Assembly: GCF_030815405.1 (NCBI RefSeq)
Contig: NZ_JAUSWX010000001.1
Location: forward strand, 1,426,001-1,490,000
DNA length: 64,000 nucleotides
Reading direction: 5' to 3'
Source: Agromyces albus
GTDB taxonomy: Bacteria > Actinomycetota > Actinomycetes > Actinomycetales > Microbacteriaceae
Part shown: piece after piece, positions 58,434 through 64,000 of the stretch
Layout of the letters: each line of letters opens with the position of its first letter
Numbering within the stretch: the first letter of the stretch is position 1
Notes under the pieces: generated by a model
The model's database searches: none
The model's input: only the letters and a program-made list of their open reading frames with translations
What the model was told of the DNA's origin: nothing
Position numbers and translations under genes: made by a program

Positions 58434-60815
58434 ATGCGCGACCTTCGATTGCTCGTGCCCGCCGCAGCGGCCTGGGTGGCCGCCTGGGGTGCGGTCGCCG
58501 CCCCCGACGCCGGCATCGCGCCATGGCTGTTCGCCGGGGCATGCTGGGCGGTCGCCGGCCTCACGACCGCGGTGCTGGCCGGCATCCTGCTCGTGCGAAG
58601 GCGCAACGCGATCGAGATCCCGAGGCCGGCTCGGGCGCGCCGGATCGTGCCCTTCGCCGCGACGGCGCTCGTGTCGCTCGCCGCGTGCGGGCTCGTCTCG
58701 ACGGCGGCGGCTCTGGGGCTCGACGCACGGGAGCACTCGCCCCTGCAGAGCATCGCAGCAGAGCACAGCACGGCCGCCGTCGTGATCGAGCTCACGACGG
58801 CGCCACGCCCTGCCCCCGCCCTCTGGTTCGATCCGGCGGCGGATCCTCCGGTGCGCCTCGAGGGGCGCCTCATCGCCGTCGATGGTCGTGCCGTACCGGC
58901 GGTGCCGGTGACGGCAATGGGCTCGGCCCCGAGCGACGGACTCGATCTCGGTGCACTCGTGGCGTTCGATGCCCGTGTCGCGGCGCTTCCTGCAGCGGAG
59001 GCTGCGGCGTTCCGATTGCGGCCCGTAACCGAGCTCGAGATCACGGCTGCTCCGCCACCCTGGCTCGGCTGGTCGGCGGGGTTTCGCAGCGGATTCGCGG
59101 CGGCAGCGAGCGCGCTCAGCGGCGATGGCGGTGCGCTCGTGCCCGGACTCGCGATCGGCGACACCAGTGCGGTCAGCGCCGAACTCGACGCCGCCATGAA
59201 GTCGAGCTCCCTCAGCCACCTGACGGCAGTGTCGGGCGCGAACTGCGCGATCGTCACGGCGGCCGCCTTCGCTCTCGCGGCGGCCCTCGGCCTCGCCCGG
59301 TGGATCCGCGTCGGGATCGCCCTCCTCGCCCTGATCGGCTTCATCGTGCTCGTGACACCGGAGTCGAGTGTCGTCCGGGCCGGCGCCATGGCCGTCGTCG
59401 TGCTCGCCTCGATCGCGTCGGGCCGCCAGGGCGGTGGCATCGCCGCCCTGGCGCTCGCGGTCGTGGCACTGCTCACCCTCGACCCGTGGTTCTCGCGCGA
59501 TTACGGATTCGCACTCTCGGTGTGCGCGACCGCCGGGCTGTTGCTGCTCGCCGCGCCGCTCACGGGGGTGCTCGCGCGGGTGATGCCCGTGCCGCTCGCC
59601 GCGCTCCTGGGCGTGCCGCTCGCCGCCCAGCTCGCGTGCCAGCCCGTGCTCGTATTGCTCGATCCCGGTCTTGCGCTCTACGGAGTGCCGGCCAACCTGC
59701 TCGCGGCACCGGCGGCGCCGCTCGGAACGGTCGTCGGCCTCGTCGGCTGTCTCCTCCTGCCGGTGCTGCCGTCCGTCGGATTCGCCTGCCTCCAGCTCGC
59801 GTGGCTGCCCGCGAGCTGGATCGCGCTCGTCGCGCACGGCGCCTCAGCGATGCCATTGGGGCGATTGCCGTGGCTGCCCGATGCCCCGGGCGCGGTGCTC
59901 CTGTCGGCGTGCACAGCAGTGGCGCTCTGGCTCGCGCTCTCACGCAGGCGTCGACCGAGGCTCCGGGCTTCGGCGTGGACGGCACTCATCCTCGCCGTGG
60001 CGATCCCGTTCGGAATGCTCGTCGGCGCACCGGCCGTCAGCTTCGTCACCAAGCCCGGCGAGTGGGATGTCGCGGCCTGCGACATCGGGCAGGGCGACGC
60101 GGTGCTCCTGCGGTCCGCGGGTGAGACGGCACTCATCGACACCGGCCCTGAGCCTGCCGCGCTGCAGCGATGCCTCGCGCTCCTCGGCATCGATCGCATC
60201 GACCTGCTCGTCGTCACGCACTGGGACGCCGACCACGCCGGGGGAGCGCAGGCCGTCGTCGGACGAGTCGGAACGGTGATCCACGGCCCACTCGACGGCG
60301 AGCGTTCCAGCCGCGTGCTGGGTCCGCTCACGAGCGGGGGAGCCGCTGCGATCGAAGTCGTCGCCGGACATCGGGGCACACTCGGCGATGCGCGGTGGAA
60401 GGTGGTGTGGCCGAAGCCCGGTGCGCTCCCCGGCAATGATGCGAGTGTCGTGCTCGACGTCGACGCGCCGGGCTACCGTGGGGTGTTCCTCGGCGACCTG
60501 GGCGAGGGCGCGCAATCGCGGATGTTGTCGTCGGCCGACTTCGGCGCCGTCGATCTCGTGAAGGTCGCGCACCACGGGTCGGCCGACCAGAGCGAGTCGC
60601 TGTACGACGAACTCGGCGCCACGGTGGGGCTCATCGGCGTCGGTGCCGACAACGGCTACGGACATCCGACCGACCGGCTCCTCGACCTCCTCGCCGACGC
60701 CGGCACCGCCGTCGTGCGCACCGACCGCGCGGGCACCGCGGTGCTTACGGCGAACGACGGTGGCTTCGAGCTGTGGACGGAACGCGGCGCGGGCGGCGTC
60801 GGTGCCCGACCGTAG
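58434..60815 (+). CDS. ComEC/Rec2 family DNA channel protein
   Basis: Polytopic membrane protein of 793 residues thought to carry single-stranded DNA across the membrane. Contains the ComEC oligomerisation and competence regions (LTAVSGANCAIVTAAAFAL, SVVRAGAMAVVVLAS, SRDYGFALSVCATAGLLLLAAPL) and a C-terminal metallo-beta-lactamase domain with DIGQGDAVLL and THWDADHAGGAQ, the putative nuclease. Together with comEA this is the only competence part in the window; the pseudopilus and DprA are not here. Whether the organism is transformable is unknown. Confidence 0.92.
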   Translation: MRDLRLLVPAAAAWVAAWGAVAAPDAGIAPWLFAGACWAVAGLTTAVLAGILLVRRRNAIEIPRPARARRIVPFAATALVSLAACGLVSTAAALGLDAREHSPLQSIAAEHSTAAVVIELTTAPRPAPALWFDPAADPPVRLEGRLIAVDGRAVPAVPVTAMGSAPSDGLDLGALVAFDARVAALPAAEAAAFRLRPVTELEITAAPPPWLGWSAGFRSGFAAAASALSGDGGALVPGLAIGDTSAVSAELDAAMKSSSLSHLTAVSGANCAIVTAAAFALAAALGLARWIRVGIALLALIGFIVLVTPESSVVRAGAMAVVVLASIASGRQGGGIAALALAVVALLTLDPWFSRDYGFALSVCATAGLLLLAAPLTGVLARVMPVPLAALLGVPLAAQLACQPVLVLLDPGLALYGVPANLLAAPAAPLGTVVGLVGCLLLPVLPSVGFACLQLAWLPASWIALVAHGASAMPLGRLPWLPDAPGAVLLSACTAVALWLALSRRRRPRLRASAWTALILAVAIPFGMLVGAPAVSFVTKPGEWDVAACDIGQGDAVLLRSAGETALIDTGPEPAALQRCLALLGIDRIDLLVVTHWDADHAGGAQAVVGRVGTVIHGPLDGERSSRVLGPLTSGGAAAIEVVAGHRGTLGDARWKVVWPKPGALPGNDASVVLDVDAPGYRGVFLGDLGEGAQSRMLSSADFGAVDLVKVAHHGSADQSESLYDELGATVGLIGVGADNGYGHPTDRLLDLLADAGTAVVRTDRAGTAVLTANDGGFELWTERGAGGVGARP

Positions 60816-60839
60816 ACTTGACACGGAACGGGAGGTGCT

Positions 60840-61868
60840 GTGGCGGCACGCGCGAGTGGATCGGTCAAGGCGAAGGCGGCGATCCCGCAATTGCCGTGGC
60901 ACGGCATCCGCCCCGCATCGGTCGTGCTCGTGACGGGCGGCGAAGAGGTCCTCGCCGAACGTGCCACGACGATGCTCCGAGACTTCCTCCGCGCAGAAGA
61001 TCCCGCGCTCGAGGTGAGCGACCTCGAGGCCGACGGGTATCGCCGCGGCGAGCTCCTCACCCTCGCGAGCCCCTCACTGTTCGGCGAACCACGGCTCATC
61101 CGAGTGCAGGCCGTCGAACGCGCGAGCGACGACTTCCTGCTCGATGCCCTCGACTATCTCGGCCAGGTCGCCGATTCGACCACGCTCGTGCTCCGGCACA
61201 AGGGAGGCGTGCGCGGCAAGAAGCTGCTCGACGCGATCCGTGCAGGCACAGGCGGCGGCATCGAGATCGTCTGCACCGAACTGAAGAAAGACGCCGAGAA
61301 GCAGGATTTCGCCGCCACCGAGTTCCGTGCCGCCGGTCGCAAGATCAGCCCGGGGGCACTGCGTGCGCTCGTGGCGGCCTTCAGCGATGACCTCGCCGAG
61401 CTCGCCGCCGCATGTCGACAGCTCATCGCCGACGCTCCCGGCGACATCTCCGAGGGTGTCGTGGCGCGCTACTACGGAGGCCGCGTCGAGACCAGTTCGT
61501 TCGCCGTCGCCGATGCCGCGATCGCGGGCCGCCGTGGAGACGCGCTTATCGCCTTGCGCCACGCGCTCGACAGCGGCGCAGACCCGGTGCCGATGGTGGC
61601 GGCGTTCGCTATGAAGGTGCGCACGATGGCCAAGGTGTCGGGGGTGCGTGGCGGCGGAGCGCAGGTCGCCTCGTCGCTCGGGCTCGCGCCGTGGCAGGTC
61701 GACCGGGCCCGTCGCGATCTCGCCGGCTGGAACGATGAAGGGCTCGCTCTTGCGATCGAGGCGCTCGCGGCGACCGATGCGGCGGTCAAGGGCGCCGAGC
61801 GCGATCCGGTGTTCGCCCTCGAACGACTCGTCGGCGTCATCGCCTCCCGCGGGCGCGATCCTCGCTGA
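60840..61868 (+). CDS. holA: DNA polymerase III delta subunit
   Basis: Clamp-loader subunit that opens the sliding clamp, 342 residues. The AAA+-like fold of HolA is degenerate (no Walker motifs): SVVLVTGGEEVLAERATTMLRDFLRAEDPALEVSDLEADGYRRGELLTLASPSLFGEPRLIRVQ, then ELAAACRQLIADA, and a C-terminal collar domain (SSLGLAPWQVDRARRDLAGWNDEGLALAIEALAATDAAVKG). GTG at 60840 has ACGGGAGG ahead, with a TAGACT box at 60813. comEA-comEC-holA order is common in actinobacteria. Confidence 0.92.
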   Translation: MAARASGSVKAKAAIPQLPWHGIRPASVVLVTGGEEVLAERATTMLRDFLRAEDPALEVSDLEADGYRRGELLTLASPSLFGEPRLIRVQAVERASDDFLLDALDYLGQVADSTTLVLRHKGGVRGKKLLDAIRAGTGGGIEIVCTELKKDAEKQDFAATEFRAAGRKISPGALRALVAAFSDDLAELAAACRQLIADAPGDISEGVVARYYGGRVETSSFAVADAAIAGRRGDALIALRHALDSGADPVPMVAAFAMKVRTMAKVSGVRGGGAQVASSLGLAPWQVDRARRDLAGWNDEGLALAIEALAATDAAVKGAERDPVFALERLVGVIASRGRDPR

Positions 61869-61924
61869 GGTCGCCTCGGCAGAGGTCACCCGCAGAGGTC
61901 GACCGGCCGTCTGCCGCAAATGAC

Positions 61925-61954
61925 GAAGGCCCCGCACTCTCGTGCAGGGCCTTC
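61925..61954. terminator. Terminator between convergent holA and rpsT
   Basis: GAAGGCCC(C)GCAC ... GTGC(A)GGGCCTTC: a long stem with a four- to five-base loop, 17 bases beyond the rpsT stop on its strand. It probably serves both genes. Confidence 0.8.
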
Positions 61955-61971
61955 GAGCTGAGTGGCTCGCG

Positions 61972-62232
61972 TCAGAGCGAAGCAACCTGCTTCGCGATCG
62001 ACGACTTGCGGTTCGCAGCCTGGTTCTTGTGGATGACGCCCTTGCTGGCCGCCTTGTCGAGCTTGCGCGTCGCGACGCGGAGGGCGCTGGCCGCCTTCTC
62101 CTTGTCGCCCGAGGCGATGGCGTCGCGCGTCGCGCGAACGGCGCTCTTCACTTCGCTCTTGACGGCCTTGTTGCGCTCCTGCGCCTTGAGGTTAGTGCGG
62201 ATGCGCTTGATCTGCGACTTGATGTTTGCCAC
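61972..62232 (-). CDS. rpsT: 30S ribosomal protein S20
   Basis: Binds 16S rRNA early in 30S assembly. The 86-residue basic protein begins [27 protein letters not shown] and ends [12 protein letters not shown], matching bacterial S20. GTG at 62230-62232 with AGAAGGAAAG upstream. A divergent space of 116 bases before the hydrolase end holds its likely promoter (TACCTT near 62275 on the minus strand). S20 is known to be autoregulated in E. coli; nothing here shows that. Confidence 0.97.
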   Translation of the reverse strand: MANIKSQIKRIRTNLKAQERNKAVKSEVKSAVRATRDAIASGDKEKAASALRVATRKLDKAASKGVIHKNQAANRKSSIAKQVASL

Positions 62233-62348
62233 GTGGTTCGTCTTTCCTTCTATGCGGGTACCGGATGTGCCGAGCGAAGGTAGAGGGGCCTCGCCGGCGA
62301 ATCGTGCGGGGTGGGACCCACACGGAAGCCAACAGGCAACGATACCAG

Positions 62349-63179
62349 CTACTCCCCGGCCACACCAATGCGGCTCGTCGACGGCGCACCGGAGGCGGTG
62401 CCATCCTGAGCGGATCCCGATTCGCGTGCGATCCGGCGACGCCGTGCGGCCACCGCGGCGCGTCGTTCGAGTTCGGCCACGGCACCTGCCACGACGGCCG
62501 CGAAGTCGTCGGGGCGCACGAGGCTCACGAGATGGGTGGCGCCGGGCACGACGACGAGGCGAGCGTCGCGTGCAGCACGGAGCATCCGTCGTTCATCGAA
62601 GCGGAAGTGATCGAATCGGCCGTTCACGAGCCACACGGGAACCTCGATGCGGGCGAGCGCCGCCTCGGGGTCCATCGACGCCGCCGCCTCGAGCACGGGC
62701 GCCATGACGTCGAGGGCGACGCCGCCGGCGAGCACGTCCTCTGCAGCGCCGGGCGAAAGGAAGAGGCGCGTCATCAGATCGTGCAATGCGCGGCCGCGGT
62801 CGGGCATCCTCCCGATCAAGGCCGCGAGGCGGCGGTACCCGGCGAGTGCCGGACCACGGGGGCGGGTGCCGCACGACGCCGCCACGAGCCCGTCGAGGCG
62901 ATCGGGATGCGTCGCCGCGAACTCCATCGCCAAGTAGCCGCCGAGGCTCAGCCCCACGAGCAGTCGCGGTACCGGGAGCGCGCCGGGCGGATTCAGCCCC
63001 TCATCGATGAGGCGCATCGCCTCGTCGAACGAGAACGGCTCGCCGAGCCGGGTTCCGTGCCCGGGCAAGTCGATCGCGACCACGTCGAGGTCGTGTCGTG
63101 CGAGCATGGCGCGCTGCTTCCGCCACATCGTCGCCGAGGTGCGGAGACCGTGCACGAGCACGACACGGGCGCGTGGCAT
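62349..63179 (-). CDS. Alpha/beta hydrolase
   Basis: Predicted esterase/hydrolase of 276 residues. Features are an N-terminal strand [14 protein letters not shown] (oxyanion-hole region), nucleophile elbow GLSLGG with the catalytic Ser, and a C-terminal catalytic His in [10 protein letters not shown]; the acid is probably in [13 protein letters not shown] at 63177-63179. The C-terminal ~30 residues ([21 protein letters not shown]) look disordered. No partner suggests a substrate; lipase, peptidase or haloperoxidase-like roles are all possible. Confidence 0.85.
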   Translation of the reverse strand: MPRARVVLVHGLRTSATMWRKQRAMLARHDLDVVAIDLPGHGTRLGEPFSFDEAMRLIDEGLNPPGALPVPRLLVGLSLGGYLAMEFAATHPDRLDGLVAASCGTRPRGPALAGYRRLAALIGRMPDRGRALHDLMTRLFLSPGAAEDVLAGGVALDVMAPVLEAAASMDPEAALARIEVPVWLVNGRFDHFRFDERRMLRAARDARLVVVPGATHLVSLVRPDDFAAVVAGAVAELERRAAVAARRRRIARESGSAQDGTASGAPSTSRIGVAGE

Positions 63180-63182
63180 CCG

Positions 63183-63263
63183 TCAGCCCGCCTCGGTGGC
63201 ATTCACAACGCGCCTTACGACGTGCTTCACGACGTGAGCACCGGCAATCACGATGACGGTCAT
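63183..63263 (-). CDS. Possible 26-residue small ORF upstream of the hydrolase
   Basis: ATG at 63261-63263, stop at 63183-63185, three bases before the hydrolase start. The predicted peptide is Val-rich (MTVIVIAGAHVVKHVVRRV). No ribosome site is clear and no family was recognised; it could be a leader peptide or chance. Confidence 0.25.
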   Translation of the reverse strand: MTVIVIAGAHVVKHVVRRVVNATEAG

Positions 63264-63343
63264 GATGCTGCCAGCCTAGCCAACGGGCCTCTTGCGCGAC
63301 ACCCGTCGAAAGCAGGGCCGGAACTCATGGGAGAATCGTCGGG

Positions 63344-64000
63344 ATGTCCCCTCGAGCCGCCAATCCTCCGGTGCCCGCCGCCACCGACCCAGCGCTGATC
63401 CGCAACTTCTGCATCATCGCGCACATCGACCATGGCAAGTCGACCCTCGCCGACCGCATGCTCGGCATCACCGGCGTCGTCTCCGACCGTGACATGCGCG
63501 CCCAGTACCTCGACCGCATGGACATCGAGCGTGAGCGCGGCATCACGATCAAGAGCCAGGCCGTGCGCATGCCGTGGCAGGTCGGCGACACGTCGTACGC
63601 GCTCAACATGATCGACACGCCGGGTCACGTCGACTTCAGCTATGAGGTCTCCCGCTCGCTCGCGGCGTGCGAGGGAGCGATCCTCCTCGTCGACGCTGCA
63701 CAGGGCATCGAGGCGCAGACCCTCGCGAACCTCTACCTCGCGCTCGAGAACGACCTCGAGATCATCCCCGTGCTCAACAAGATCGATCTCCCGGCCGCCG
63801 AGCCCGAGAAGTACGCGCGCGAGCTCGCCGACCTCATCGGTGGCTCGCCCGACGACGTCATGAAGGTCTCGGGCAAGACGGGCGTCGGCGTCGAGGAGCT
63901 GCTCGACCGCGTCGTCGAGCGCATCCCTGCGCCGGTCGGCAACGCGGATGCCCCGGCTCGGGCCATGATCTTCGACTCCGTCTACGACAGCTACCGCGGT
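63344..64000 (+). CDS. lepA: Elongation factor 4 (LepA), 5' part
   Basis: Translational GTPase thought to back-translocate stalled ribosomes; cut by the window end after 219 codons. The G domain is complete: [14 protein letters not shown] (G1), [10 protein letters not shown] (G2), DTPGHVDFS (G3), LNKIDLPAA (G4) and KVSGKTGVG (G5-like). The frame stays open to base 64000. ATG at 63344 follows GGGA; it starts a short N-terminal extension ([15 protein letters not shown]) before [14 protein letters not shown]. Divergent from the hydrolase. Confidence 0.96.
   Translation, partial: MSPRAANPPVPAATDPALIRNFCIIAHIDHGKSTLADRMLGITGVVSDRDMRAQYLDRMDIERERGITIKSQAVRMPWQVGDTSYALNMIDTPGHVDFSYEVSRSLAACEGAILLVDAAQGIEAQTLANLYLALENDLEIIPVLNKIDLPAAEPEKYARELADLIGGSPDDVMKVSGKTGVGVEELLDRVVERIPAPVGNADAPARAMIFDSVYDSYRG

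Noticed and set aside
57747..60815. comEA/comEC as proof of natural competence
   Set aside because: These genes occur in many species not known to be transformable; the type IV pilus-like uptake machinery is not in the window.

Overview
The window is a gene-dense piece of a high-GC actinobacterial chromosome. Gene order and content point to the family Microbacteriaceae (Agromyces-like). The genus is inference, not read directly. Supporting signs: an actinobacterial dcw cluster with wag31/divIVA, sepF and yggT after ftsZ; no ftsA; an Rv2175c-type DNA-binding protein beside a Ser/Thr kinase and a polyprenyl synthase; many GTG starts; TANNNT-type -10 boxes. Much of the first half is collinear with the M. 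tuberculosis Rv2145c-Rv2187 region. I see no rRNA, tRNA, CRISPR array, prophage or insertion sequence, and no gap over 300 bases without a gene.

Layout. 1-6218: end of a MinD/ParA-like ATPase, def, an acyl-CoA ligase on the minus strand, a ROK sugar kinase, a PlsC-type acyltransferase and class II DAHP synthase. 6318-11752: PASTA Ser/Thr kinase, a LysM/lytic-domain protein, Rv2175c-like regulator, polyprenyl diphosphate synthase, a DUF3040 membrane protein. 12029-30122: division and cell-wall cluster mraZ-rsmH-ftsL-like-ftsI-murE-murF-mraY-murD-ftsW-murG-murC-ftsQ-ftsZ-yggS-sepF-yggT-divIVA, mostly with 4-base overlaps. 30112-38293: lspA, an RluA-type pseudouridine synthase, dnaE, hisD, nrdR, pyrD. 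38344-43454: App1-like phosphatase, TetR regulator and a four-gene osmoprotectant ABC importer. 43451-51407: DedA protein, M56 peptidase/BlaI pair, then cydABDC, with two BlaI-type dyads in between. 51558-64000: a secreted LVIVD/PA-domain protein, pabB-like enzyme, leuS, comEA-comEC, holA, rpsT, an alpha/beta hydrolase and the start of lepA.

How it fits together. The central block makes UDP-MurNAc-pentapeptide (MurC-F), lipid I/II (MraY, MurG) and septal wall (FtsW, FtsI), and positions it (FtsZ, SepF, FtsQ, DivIVA). The kinase and the LysM protein beside it probably sense or process the wall. cydABDC supplies a complete cytochrome bd oxidase and its maturation transporter, possibly under BlaI control.

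Main points for follow-up: (1) an 8-base word, CGGATGCC/GGCATCCG, occurs about once per kilobase in balanced orientation, far above base-composition expectation, and forces rare codons; (2) paired BlaI-like operators lie between blaI and cydA; (3) MurE lacks the DNPR motif of meso-DAP-adding enzymes, and pgeF is missing between ftsZ and yggS, both in keeping with an unusual peptide stem; (4) a strong terminator-like hairpin for the osmoprotectant operon is buried in the coding sequence of the convergent dedA gene; (5) several genes have a -10 box so close to the start codon that leaderless mRNAs are predicted.
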